A stretch of 54,246 nt of DNA, taken from positions 1 to 54,246 of IMG/VR virus record IMGVR_UViG_3300025137_000048. One strand, given 5' to 3'. Both the position numbers and the translations under genes were made by a program. Of this stretch, positions 41,304 through 50,956 are shown piece after piece. The number at the start of each line of letters is the position of its first letter. Position 1 is the stretch's first letter. Origin of the DNA: a virus. The notes under the pieces are model-generated. The model did not search any database. It was not told where the DNA came from and saw nothing but the letters and a program-made list of their open reading frames with translations.

Positions 41304-44300
41304 TATTTAAATACTCCTCAGTTCCTTCAATGTGTACATTTTTTTCCCAATTATCAAAATATTTATCTCCCATTGTTTCTAACATTTTTTGTCCATCTAC
41401 TTCAAAATAATCTGTGAACAATGTATCACCAATTTTTATTCTTCTATTTTGACTACCAAATACATAAACTACATGGTCATCATCACCTAGTGATTTACCA
41501 TGTTTAGAATTTTCTACTCTTACCCAATTATCATCTTCGTTAACCATGTGTGACCCTGCAACCTTAATACCTTTATAATCATAAAGATTATCTATTAAGA
41601 ATTTACCTGTTGCAAATACAAATCCACCAACAGCAACATTATCTTGTAAATCAATTTGTTCTATTGGTTTTGTTGAACCATCCGCCATAGTTACTAAAGT
41701 ACCTGGTAAGAAACAACCACTATTTTTATTATGAGCACCAGTATTTGGTGATGTATCATAACTTACCCACGGTGGAACTTTAGCAGCTTCTTCTCTATTT
41801 TTCAATTGTGCCATATTTCTTACTCTGCTATCATCAGGATCTGGATCAGCATAATCTGGTATACCGTCTCTATCTCTATCTGACGGTTCATCATTATTTC
41901 CACCACGATTGTGATTAGAACTAGAACCAGAACCACTATAATATGTAACTGAATCTGTAACTTCTCTTAAAGAAGTTTCGTCAAGTAATTTTGTTTCTAC
42001 AACATCTGGTACTCTTGTCGCATAAACTGTTTCTTGTTCAGTTACTAATAAACCTTGTGCTCTGTATTTTGCTGAAGCAAATGATTCATTATATTCACCT
42101 GTTCTAAAGTTTGATTGTGAATCTGTAATTTTAAATACTCTTTCACCACATCTCCATTTAGGATTACCGCTTACTGATGGTTTAGGTATTGCAAAAGTTC
42201 CTGATAAAGAACCATTAGCATCTGCTACTAGTTGACCACCAAGTGAACCACCTGTTGGTGTGACATATGCATTAACATCTTGTTCTTCAAAATATGCAAA
42301 ATGATTAGATAATGGTTTTAAACCTGTAACTGTAAATGTAATTGTTTTGGCACGAATAAATGGAACGTATGATAAATCAACAAGCCTTTCACCAAAAGAT
42401 TGATTAACTACTTGTGAAGTTAATTCTCTTTTTAAACCTGTTCTTGTACCAGTTCCTGTTCTACCACTTGTAGTTGTTTTTTGATTACCACTTGATGTTG
42501 ATTCTACAAATGTACCTGTCCAGTTATTTTGCCACTCATTCCAAGTTGATCCTATTCTATGTGAAGGATTAGGAATGTCTTTAATATTATTGTATAATAA
42601 ATCATTATTAACAACTAAGTCTGGTGAAGTTTTTGTATCTTTCCATTCATCAACCTCTGGTGTTAATTTCATGTTACCATAATATTTAAATACAGCAAAC
42701 GGATTAATATTCGTTGTTGTTGTTGCACCTAAATTAGATATGTGTTCAACCTCTGTGTAAGGTAATGTAATTAAATCTCCAGTTTTTTGATAACCTGCTG
42801 ATGTTCTTACAGTATCAGTTGTTGCAAGCTCTGTTAAACCTAATTGATCTGTGTGACATCTTGGTCTTACTACACCATCTTTTAAATCAATAGCACATTG
42901 ATAATCAGCACTTGTTGTATCACCAACATTATGACCCTTGAATGTATCTACTAAGAAACCATTTTTAAATCTATTGAATCCATTAGCGTCAACTATTTCT
43001 AAATTTAATGTTTCTTGTTCTAACAATGATAAACTTGTATAGTATTCTAAATTTTTAATACGACTTTCTAACTTACCAATATCTCTCATAGTATATCGTC
43101 TATTATCAATAGGTGTGATTGTTACATCACTAGTATTAAATGTATAAGCAGGTAATCGTAAATATGCAAGTAACATTGCAGTATCAATTATATCAGGTCG
43201 TTGAGGATCAACAGCAGGTGAACCTTTTGCCTGTTTAAATTGTCCCATTGTTGTTATATAAATTGCGTCTATTCTTGATAAGAAAAATTCAAAGTCTGCT
43301 CTAAAGTTTGTTCCTGGTTTTGGAATATCTACTGATACAGAACCTGTGTTGACAAAGTTTTTAGAACCAATAGTATCTTTTAAATTAAATCCTACAACAT
43401 CACTATCGTCAGCAACTCTAGGTCTAAAATCAATAGCGTCTCTTAATTGTATTGTTTTTTCTTTAACTGGTGAAAAGAATGATGGTATATCTTCGTAATC
43501 AATACCAGAATAACTATCTACTGAAAAATAATCACCAGTACCATGTGAGAAGAAATCAAAATTAATAAGTAATCGACCAGTTGGCGCTTGAGCACCTGGT
43601 TTTATTTTGATTGAACCTATATCATAAAAGTTATCTCTTTGTCCAGTATCTAAATTAAATCTATCTGTAATATCCACATGACTTGTTGTTGCAGCTGTAC
43701 TAAAATCTGGTGCCATAAAGACACTATTCAATGCAGATACATCAGCTTTACCTAAAGAGATAGAACTTGATTGTGCTAATGCTGCTGTTGCTACTGTTGT
43801 AGTAGAACTTGAATTTAATGTTTTTGCTTTTTCGCCAGCAACTGATCTTGTTATTGTTGCTATTAACTTAACTTGTGAACCACCATAGTTAGAACCTAAA
43901 TCAATTGTTAACTGTGTATTTGTTGAACCTCTTGTAAATATTGTTGCACCCTCATGACTGTTTCCAGATAATGTAGTTGTTTCACCAACAGCACCTGCTG
44001 ATGAACCTGCGGTTATATGCATTAATGCATAATCACCTGACGCCAAAGTATCAAAAGATTCGTTTGCACCAGTATTAAATATACCAATACCATCACCAGT
44101 AAGTGTTGCCACAAACTGTCTTCTTATAGTAAACGTAGTATCTGTTAATGCGTCATTATCAGCAGTCTTTAAAGTTTTGACTGTGCTTTCTGGCATATCA
44201 AAAACTAAAGTATTTTCATCTATGTTTTGTAATTTTGTTCTTCGTCTTTCTATTGGTGATGATGTTGTTACATCTAAAGAAAGAGTTGCTGTTGCTAGTG

Positions 44301-46488
44301 TTAAACTTGTATTACTAATAATTGCAGCAACAACACCTGTTAGTGTTTCACCTGTGTTATCTGTAAATACAATTGTATCACCAACAATAAGTTCCGTTGT
44401 AAATTTTGTTCCTAAACCAACAACAGCTGTATCAGTTTCAGCGATAGACATTGTACCAGATAATAATTTTTGTGATTCATCAAAGCCATCTACTGTATTA
44501 GATGTTAATACAGTATCAGCAGTAAATGTTGGTGTGCCTGCTTGATAAACTTGTTTGGTGTTTTTAAAATCGTAAGCTTGAACACTTTTGAACTGATTTG
44601 TGTCAGCAGAAATAACAGCAGTATTAGTTGATGTTCCTCCTGTAATAGTTTCTCCTGCAGCAAAAGTACCTTTTGTATTTGAAACAACAGCGATACCAGT
44701 TGATACTGTACCACCTGAAGTAAATGAACTAAATGATGAAGAATTTACAGCGATTGTAAATTGTGTTGTACTTGCTATAGTTGCTACTGTGAAAGTAGTA
44801 TCATTAATATTAGTCATACCACCAACACCAGTAAAGGTTACTCTTTGTCCTACTGATAATCCGTGAGTTGCACTTGTTGTTACTGTTAATGCACTAGAAC
44901 TTTTTGCTGCCGCAGAAAGTGTTTTTGATACAGAGGTACTTACACTTTCAACGATACCTGTTGCACCTGATGTGCCACCAGTTACTATCTCTCCTGTTGT
45001 AAGTGAGTGTGAGCTATTTGTTCTTAAATGTGTAAATGTGCTTATATTAAATAAACCTAATTTGTAAACTGAACTTGTATTAGAAGCAGAAGCACCAACT
45101 GTTCCAGATTTATATTCAAAAAATCTTGGAAGCGCTATACCAATATCATGTATGTCTGTACCTGCACCAGCATTTTGTGTACCTCTTGTTGCTGTTGCTT
45201 CTTTATATAATCTTACTTCTTTGTATGCTTCAGTTGAACCAGAAATTGTATCAACATCAGGTTGACCATAAATTTTTGTGACATCAACAAAGTTACCTAT
45301 TTGCATACCCACAGTAGTATTGTTTACTGTTTCAAAATCTCTAGCTTTATCTACTGTAACATATTTTGTAGCGATTGTTTCTAATTCATATCCTCCAACG
45401 TATGCCTTACCTACACCCATACCTACAGCCAATCTTGCTTTAGATTGAGCTTCTGTGTAATTAATTTCATATAACGGATTTGCTACTGTTCCGTATTTTA
45501 TTGAATCACCACGATATATACCACGACCAAATTTAGCTACCTCAGAAGCCTCTGAACTAAAATAGTGTTCTCTTATATCAATGTCAAAATTCTGTACAAC
45601 ATAGTTTCCTGATTCGTCAAAAGTTCTACGAGCAAGTGTATCTGCCAATAAATTATAATCTGTTTTAATAACTTTTTCTAAAACGTTACCATTATCAATT
45701 TTCATTAACTCTACAAAATTATCATCATCTGTGGCGTCTAATTCTTTTTTGGTAAGTGTTAATACAATTTTATGTCTGTGAGCACCAGGTGCATTTATAT
45801 TTGTTGATCCAGTTGCATTATCAGTTAATGTTGTATCAGCTTCTGGTGTGACAAAAGTTTCTGTTACTGTCCAACCAACCCTAAAGCTTGGATTAACAAA
45901 ATAAGGTTCGAGTATTAATGTTTGTGCTGAATTTTTTACGAAGAAACCATCTATGTAATATATACCTGCTTCAACATTAATAGCAGAACCAGTACCTATT
46001 GCTGTTGAATCAATAGGTAAAGTAACATTATCAGTTCCCACAGTTGCAGTTTCGCCACTATCACCTGTTAAGGATTCTCCAGCAACGAATCTGTTTATTG
46101 TACCTGTTGTTGCTGTTTTAGTATATTTAAGATATATTGTTGCAGCTTGTGTAGTAGAAGCTTCAGTTGCATTAAGAACTTCCGCTTGAACATTATTTGT
46201 GCCACCAGTAAATACTGTACCAATTAAAGCAGCTGCAGTTGATGTTGATAACGCTGAAAGTTTTGCAAAGTGATATCTATTAGTATAAGATAGTTCACCA
46301 GGAATAACTTGAGCGCCATCTTTAAACATATGGTCACCAAATCGTTTAACTTGGTTTTGTAATATGGATTGAAGTTGTGTTAACTCTCTTGCCTGTACAG
46401 CAAAAGCAGGTCTGAATAAAACTTTATGAAAATTCTTATCTTCAGAAAAATCATCAAAGTAAGGTGAGACGTTAAAATTTGTTGCCAT
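41275..46488 (-). CDS. Giant DUF4815-type virion protein with C-terminal Hint domain
   Basis: A 1737-residue protein. The N terminus (ATNFNVSPYFDDFSEDKNFH, LFRPAFAVQARELTQLQSIL) is the DUF4815 signature of large baseplate/fibre-base proteins in marine T4-like phages. A long beta-rich middle follows, with GGTSGATGIV-type repeats around 500-720. Near 1480-1510 is the usual YRAQGLLVTEQETVYATRVP segment. Then come a Ser/Asn linker, a thrombospondin-type-3-like Asp motif (DRDRDGIPDYADPDPDD, about 1537-1553) and a Hint domain from Cys1592 (GCFLPGTLVTMADGS; His1647 in VAGSHMV) to the end. No C-terminal His-Asn splice site is seen, so cleavage rather than splicing is expected. Strong GGAGAG site. Confidence 0.85.
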   Translation of the reverse strand: MATNFNVSPYFDDFSEDKNFHKVLFRPAFAVQARELTQLQSILQNQVKRFGDHMFKDGAQVIPGELSYTNRYHFAKLSALSTSTAAALIGTVFTGGTNNVQAEVLNATEASTTQAATIYLKYTKTATTGTINRFVAGESLTGDSGETATVGTDNVTLPIDSTAIGTGSAINVEAGIYYIDGFFVKNSAQTLILEPYFVNPSFRVGWTVTETFVTPEADTTLTDNATGSTNINAPGAHRHKIVLTLTKKELDATDDDNFVELMKIDNGNVLEKVIKTDYNLLADTLARRTFDESGNYVVQNFDIDIREHYFSSEASEVAKFGRGIYRGDSIKYGTVANPLYEINYTEAQSKARLAVGMGVGKAYVGGYELETIATKYVTVDKARDFETVNNTTVGMQIGNFVDVTKIYGQPDVDTISGSTEAYKEVRLYKEATATRGTQNAGAGTDIHDIGIALPRFFEYKSGTVGASASNTSSVYKLGLFNISTFTHLRTNSSHSLTTGEIVTGGTSGATGIVESVSTSVSKTLSAAAKSSSALTVTTSATHGLSVGQRVTFTGVGGMTNINDTTFTVATIASTTQFTIAVNSSSFSSFTSGGTVSTGIAVVSNTKGTFAAGETITGGTSTNTAVISADTNQFKSVQAYDFKNTKQVYQAGTPTFTADTVLTSNTVDGFDESQKLLSGTMSIAETDTAVVGLGTKFTTELIVGDTIVFTDNTGETLTGVVAAIISNTSLTLATATLSLDVTTSSPIERRRTKLQNIDENTLVFDMPESTVKTLKTADNDALTDTTFTIRRQFVATLTGDGIGIFNTGANESFDTLASGDYALMHITAGSSAGAVGETTTLSGNSHEGATIFTRGSTNTQLTIDLGSNYGGSQVKLIATITRSVAGEKAKTLNSSSTTTVATAALAQSSSISLGKADVSALNSVFMAPDFSTAATTSHVDITDRFNLDTGQRDNFYDIGSIKIKPGAQAPTGRLLINFDFFSHGTGDYFSVDSYSGIDYEDIPSFFSPVKEKTIQLRDAIDFRPRVADDSDVVGFNLKDTIGSKNFVNTGSVSVDIPKPGTNFRADFEFFLSRIDAIYITTMGQFKQAKGSPAVDPQRPDIIDTAMLLAYLRLPAYTFNTSDVTITPIDNRRYTMRDIGKLESRIKNLEYYTSLSLLEQETLNLEIVDANGFNRFKNGFLVDTFKGHNVGDTTSADYQCAIDLKDGVVRPRCHTDQLGLTELATTDTVRTSAGYQKTGDLITLPYTEVEHISNLGATTTTNINPFAVFKYYGNMKLTPEVDEWKDTKTSPDLVVNNDLLYNNIKDIPNPSHRIGSTWNEWQNNWTGTFVESTSSGNQKTTTSGRTGTGTRTGLKRELTSQVVNQSFGERLVDLSYVPFIRAKTITFTVTGLKPLSNHFAYFEEQDVNAYVTPTGGSLGGQLVADANGSLSGTFAIPKPSVSGNPKWRCGERVFKITDSQSNFRTGEYNESFASAKYRAQGLLVTEQETVYATRVPDVVETKLLDETSLREVTDSVTYYSGSGSSSNHNRGGNNDEPSDRDRDGIPDYADPDPDDSRVRNMAQLKNREEAAKVPPWVSYDTSPNTGAHNKNSGCFLPGTLVTMADGSTKPIEQIDLQDNVAVGGFVFATGKFLIDNLYDYKGIKVAGSHMVNEDDNWVRVENSKHGKSLGDDDHVVYVFGSQNRRIKIGDTLFTDYFEVDGQKMLETMGDKYFDNWEKNVHIEGTEEYLNNESKTMGQR

Positions 46489-46497
46489 CTATCTCTC

Positions 46498-47889
46498 CTA
46501 AAACTCTACGATTAACTTTATATTCTCCGTTTGATCTGTCGCTCTTGTAATTGGTTTTCTATTTTCAATATACAATATATCACCAGTATCGTGTGTTAAC
46601 TCTGGTGTAACGTCATGAGATGAAGGAGTACCTGTTGCACTTGAAGTAGCGCCTGAAACTGTATGTGTGCTTGTAAATGCTGTTGCATTACCATTAGCGT
46701 CAACACCTTGATCAGCAAATTGTGGTTGTATGTATCTTAATACTTTAGTAGTAGAATTAAAATCTACAACGAAACCTACAGCACCAGATGTTGCTTGTGT
46801 AATTTTTTCGTCTGCTTGAAATGCCCCTGGTGTGCCACTAAATGTTATTGACTTAGTTGCGTCTAAGGTTGAAGCAGTTGCTGCTGAACCTGTTGTACTG
46901 TCTGTTGGATTTCTTAACAATGCAATTCTTCTAAAATCGTTAGCAGTATTAAAGTCACCAGAACCTTCTGCTTGAGTTAAGTTTACATTTAACATTACAA
47001 AGAAACCACCTAACTCTGCGATTATATCTTTTGCGTGTCCACCCGGAGGTGAGATTATGAAATCAATATCAGAACCTGATACGTTTCCAAAGTCACTTGC
47101 CTTAATACTTGCAAAAGTATATCCTGAACCAGCAGTTGTAATTGTTACAGCTGTTACAGCGTTTGATGATACGACTACTGTTGCTTTACCACTTGAGCCA
47201 TCACCACGAATATCAACACCAGTGTATGTTCCGTTTGAACCACTTGTGCCACCAGCAGTTATCTTAACATGTTCTATTGCACCACCAGTTGTTGAGAAGT
47301 CTGAACTCTCTGTGGATAAATGCATAAAATCAGTTGATAAAAAGTTTGCTTGTTCTGAAGCAGTTAATGAATACATGTATTTCCATTTGTAACTATCACC
47401 TGTACTGAATACACTTGTTGATTTGTTACCTGATGGTTCTACTGTTGAGTTTGCTCCACCATTATTATCAATACATTTATATACATCAAAGGTACTATTC
47501 ATTACATAAAAAGTTGCGTCATATAAAGACGTTGCACCACTATCAGCAGATATTGTTGCGCCAGCACTATTGATATCTCCGTAGTCGTGTCTATAATAAT
47601 CGTAAACTGTACCAGTTGCCCAGTTTCTTCTAGGAATTGCTAGTGATACATCTGAATCAGCAATCTTTTTTGCTGACAAGAAATCATCATATGCATAGTA
47701 TTCAACTTGCCCCACATCATCTACTGGTGTAGGTGGTGAAGCGTCTGTTCCATCATTAAATGCTTGATCGTTTGCGAATGCTTGAGGTCTACCTATTGCA
47801 AGGTAATACTTATCAGCAGTCTCGCCAAAACTTTCTTCAAACTGTCTGGCGTTATGTACTCTAAAATCTTTTGTTATTATCGCTGGCAT
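46498..47889 (-). CDS. gp8: Baseplate wedge protein, gp8-like
   Basis: A 463-residue protein that matches the protein annotated as gp8 in cyanophages: MPAIITKDFRVHNARQFEES, WATGTVYDYYRHDYGD, LYDATFYVMNSTFDVYKCID, SYKWKYMYSLTASEQANFLS and DTGDILYIENRKPITRATDQ. T4 gp8 is 334 residues, and direct similarity to T4 is weak. Order after gp6 and gp7-like genes supports the role in the baseplate wedge. It has its own full late box and an AGGAG site. Confidence 0.78.
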   Translation of the reverse strand: MPAIITKDFRVHNARQFEESFGETADKYYLAIGRPQAFANDQAFNDGTDASPPTPVDDVGQVEYYAYDDFLSAKKIADSDVSLAIPRRNWATGTVYDYYRHDYGDINSAGATISADSGATSLYDATFYVMNSTFDVYKCIDNNGGANSTVEPSGNKSTSVFSTGDSYKWKYMYSLTASEQANFLSTDFMHLSTESSDFSTTGGAIEHVKITAGGTSGSNGTYTGVDIRGDGSSGKATVVVSSNAVTAVTITTAGSGYTFASIKASDFGNVSGSDIDFIISPPGGHAKDIIAELGGFFVMLNVNLTQAEGSGDFNTANDFRRIALLRNPTDSTTGSAATASTLDATKSITFSGTPGAFQADEKITQATSGAVGFVVDFNSTTKVLRYIQPQFADQGVDANGNATAFTSTHTVSGATSSATGTPSSHDVTPELTHDTGDILYIENRKPITRATDQTENIKLIVEF

Positions 47890-47904
47890 GTTATCTCCTG
47901 AAAC

Positions 47905-47912
47905 TATTTATA
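47905..47912 (-). promoter_or_regulatory. T4-type late promoter before gp8-like gene
   Basis: Exact TATAAATA on the minus strand in the 34-base gap upstream of the gp8-like gene, 16 nt before its ATG. Confidence 0.7.
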
Positions 47913-47923
47913 CGTTCTACCTA

Positions 47924-50900
47924 TCATCTTGTAGTATTAATTTGAGCAGGTATAGCATATCTTGTACCTAGTCTCGTATTAAAGTCTCCTATTTGATTTA
48001 ACTCTCCGTCAAGTGAAGTATCACCTGTACCGGTTAATCTTATACTATTTATCCGTGGAATAGTAGCGGCATTTGAATCCATAGTAAGTTGTCCATCTCT
48101 ATTATCAGGTTCTCGTTTTATTTGTCCATTAAATAATACATCTTCTAATACTAGATCATCGCCTGCGTTTGTAGATGAACCATCTGTTCCATCTAATAGA
48201 AATCTATCTGGTACATGACTAAATGCACCAAAGATAAACTTACCTATACTGTCCATTCTTGCACCTGCATAGACAAACCCTTGATTTATATTGGTTGTTC
48301 TAAAACTTGTTTCTCTATCGTCACCTGTTTGTATAGTAATATCTTGATTTAAAGTAACGTCTCTAGTGTTAGTAGTAAACGAAACGTCTCTTTCAATACC
48401 TAAAGCAGGACTTGCTCTTAATGATGTACCATCAGTTGTTGTACCTAATCGTCTACCTACCTTCTCACCAAAGATAATTCTAAATGCTTCTATAATCTCA
48501 TCTTGTTCAATACCCGCTGTAATTGTTCTACCTGATTTTAATTTATTATCAAGTCTTGAAGCAATACTAACTTCACCTGCAACATAAAAACCTGCAGGAT
48601 GAACAGAAGCCTTAAGATACTCTCTCCAGTCTGTAATGGATTCACCTACTTTTACAACATATGAATAATCTTGATAGTATAAACTATCTTGTATTTTTTT
48701 AGTTGTTTCAGAAACTTGACCTCTAACTCCAGTGTATGCACCGTCAGTTTCAATAACAGTTCCTGCAGTAGTTGACATACTTGCTTGATCAGCATTTCTT
48801 ACTCTTGCTGTTTCAGTTGAACTTGCACCAGTAATTGTAACCTTATCATCAAAGGTACCTGTTGATCCTGTAACTGATAAAATATTTGTATCACCATCGA
48901 AACTTTCAATAGTTGCTGATACAGTATTAGTTGTTTCATCTTGTAATCTACTTTCAGTAGAACCATTGTGTGTAACAATAAGATAATCTACCTCATCTGA
49001 ATTAATTAATTCTGTACCAACAAAACGTTCATTTGATTCAGACCTAATAAAACTAATTTGATTTCCTCTACGAACAGCAGGTTCTGCTTCATTTTCAAAT
49101 TCTATTATACCTCTAGTATCATCTTCTAATTCTATTCCACCATCATTATCTTCTAATCTAAAAACAGAACTTCTAAAATCTTCTAACAATAAAGGAAAAT
49201 CATTTTCAACAAAACTTTCTAATTGAATGTTGTCTTCATTTGTTGCAGACACAGTTTCACCTATAGTAAATGTTCCTGATAGTGTATCAACCTGCATGTG
49301 TAATTTAGGATTCAATGTTGGTCCTTGTTCATATCTAAAACCATGATCAAGAACTCTTACATCTAATACATTACCAACATTACTTGATACAGGAAATACA
49401 GTAGCACTTGAACCAGAACTTGAAGTTACACCAACAGTTGGTAGTGAAAGATAACCTCCACCTTTATTTGTAATTTTAATTTTTGTTATATCATTTGAAC
49501 TTGAATTGGTTGCAGCTTCCATAACTAATTGTTCACTAATATTTTCTTCTAATGCAATAACACCATTTTCTAAACTATCTTGTTCTAAAGTAAATCCACC
49601 ATTGACAACAGCAACCTCACCTGCAAGACCTGTACCATGAGTAGGGTTTGTAACAGTTAATGCGTCACCTACTGCATAACCTGACCCACCACTTTCAACA
49701 ATAATACTTTCTATATCACCATATGATATATCTTCTATCTGTGGTGTTAAACCAACACCACCACTTTGATTATCAACAGGAACAGTTTCACCAACTGAAT
49801 AATATCTTCCTCTATCTGTGGTATCTACAATAACATCATCAGCAACACTTTCAATATTACATGTAATCGTTACATCTTCATCATCATTGGCAGTACCAGT
49901 AAGTGTAGAAAAAGTTTGTTGTAAAATTTTATTACCATCTTCATCTATAATATCATCACCATCTGTTTCATCTATGATAGAATGACCTAAACTATTTTGA
50001 AAAGTTCCAGTAATAGAATTTTTATTTAATACTAATGTTGCAACATCTTTCTGTACAAGACCTAAAGTTGTTTTTGCTACAGTTGCAGATTCCACAACAG
50101 CACTCGCAAGATTAACAACGGTATTACCAGCAATATTTGCTTGTGTAATTTCTTGTCCAGTAAGTTTAGACATATCACCATTTGAGGGTGATACTAAAGT
50201 TACTTTTAAAATTTTTTGTGTTTCAAAATTACCATCTGAAATACGAAGCATATCCACAGTAGGATAATAAATGTCAGGTGTCTCATTAAACAATGCACGG
50301 AAAAATATCTCATGACCTTTCTTCGTACCTTTACGTTTATATAATGATAAAATATTTTTTGTAAGTTGTCTTTTATTTAAACCACTTGTTAAATCATTAG
50401 GTATGGTTTGTAAAAAACTATTTCTAAATTGTATAAAGAAATCATCTAAGGTATCATTCACATCAGCATACTCAAGGAGTTGTGATATAGTTTCGTTAGG
50501 GTTTGCCCTATACTTTGATATCACACCTTGAGCACCTGACGTGCCACCTGTAACTGTCTCTCCTGTTACAAACTTTGAATTTGCAGATATATATAATTTT
50601 AAATTGTCCGTATCTTCAGCAAGTATTGTTGCTGTTTCACCAGAGGTCTGTCCAGTAATAATTTCGTTTTTACTAAACTCACCTATTGAACCTTCTTCAT
50701 CCAAAATATAATCATCAGCATTATTACCACTATCGTCTGTGGCATTTAATGAAAGAAAATTTATATTACTAGCAGTTGATGTTTCTAAAATTATTTGATC
50801 ACTTGCTGTTACACTAGATAGTGTAATCTGAGCTGAATCTAAAAAACGATAATACTGTTTAACGAACTCAACCAGTAATGGATTGTTCGCTTGTATATGT

Positions 50901-50953
50901 TGCGGAAACTGCCTGCCTACTAGAGGACTTAATTTTTTTGTAAACTTTGCCAT
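47924..50953 (-). CDS. gp7: Baseplate wedge protein, gp7-like (1009 aa)
   Basis: A 1009-residue protein, close in length to T4 gp7 (1032), in the gp7 position between gp6 and gp8. It opens MAKFTKKLSPLVGRQFPQHI, NNPLLVEFVKQYYRFLDSAQ, and has an early helical part RQLTKNILSLYKRKGTKKGH (195-214) seen in marine T4-like homologues. The middle contains acidic repeat-like elements: DETDGDDIIDEDGNKIL (328-344), LEENISEQLVMEAAT, and PLLLEDFRSSVFRLEDNDGG. Parts of this LED pattern also occur in gp14. Identity as gp7 is by order and size; sequence match to T4 is not evident. Confidence 0.65.
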   Translation of the reverse strand: MAKFTKKLSPLVGRQFPQHIQANNPLLVEFVKQYYRFLDSAQITLSSVTASDQIILETSTASNINFLSLNATDDSGNNADDYILDEEGSIGEFSKNEIITGQTSGETATILAEDTDNLKLYISANSKFVTGETVTGGTSGAQGVISKYRANPNETISQLLEYADVNDTLDDFFIQFRNSFLQTIPNDLTSGLNKRQLTKNILSLYKRKGTKKGHEIFFRALFNETPDIYYPTVDMLRISDGNFETQKILKVTLVSPSNGDMSKLTGQEITQANIAGNTVVNLASAVVESATVAKTTLGLVQKDVATLVLNKNSITGTFQNSLGHSIIDETDGDDIIDEDGNKILQQTFSTLTGTANDDEDVTITCNIESVADDVIVDTTDRGRYYSVGETVPVDNQSGGVGLTPQIEDISYGDIESIIVESGGSGYAVGDALTVTNPTHGTGLAGEVAVVNGGFTLEQDSLENGVIALEENISEQLVMEAATNSSSNDITKIKITNKGGGYLSLPTVGVTSSSGSSATVFPVSSNVGNVLDVRVLDHGFRYEQGPTLNPKLHMQVDTLSGTFTIGETVSATNEDNIQLESFVENDFPLLLEDFRSSVFRLEDNDGGIELEDDTRGIIEFENEAEPAVRRGNQISFIRSESNERFVGTELINSDEVDYLIVTHNGSTESRLQDETTNTVSATIESFDGDTNILSVTGSTGTFDDKVTITGASSTETARVRNADQASMSTTAGTVIETDGAYTGVRGQVSETTKKIQDSLYYQDYSYVVKVGESITDWREYLKASVHPAGFYVAGEVSIASRLDNKLKSGRTITAGIEQDEIIEAFRIIFGEKVGRRLGTTTDGTSLRASPALGIERDVSFTTNTRDVTLNQDITIQTGDDRETSFRTTNINQGFVYAGARMDSIGKFIFGAFSHVPDRFLLDGTDGSSTNAGDDLVLEDVLFNGQIKREPDNRDGQLTMDSNAATIPRINSIRLTGTGDTSLDGELNQIGDFNTRLGTRYAIPAQINTTR

Positions 50954-50956
50954 AGA

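Noticed and set aside
41275-41713. Full splicing intein
   Set aside because: The Hint block has the first Cys and the His motif, but no homing endonuclease and no C-terminal His-Asn followed by Cys/Ser/Thr; the gene ends instead.
48046-48054. ATAAATA-type box inside the gp7-like gene
   Set aside because: It is within coding sequence far from any start on that strand; in AT-rich DNA such matches are expected by chance.
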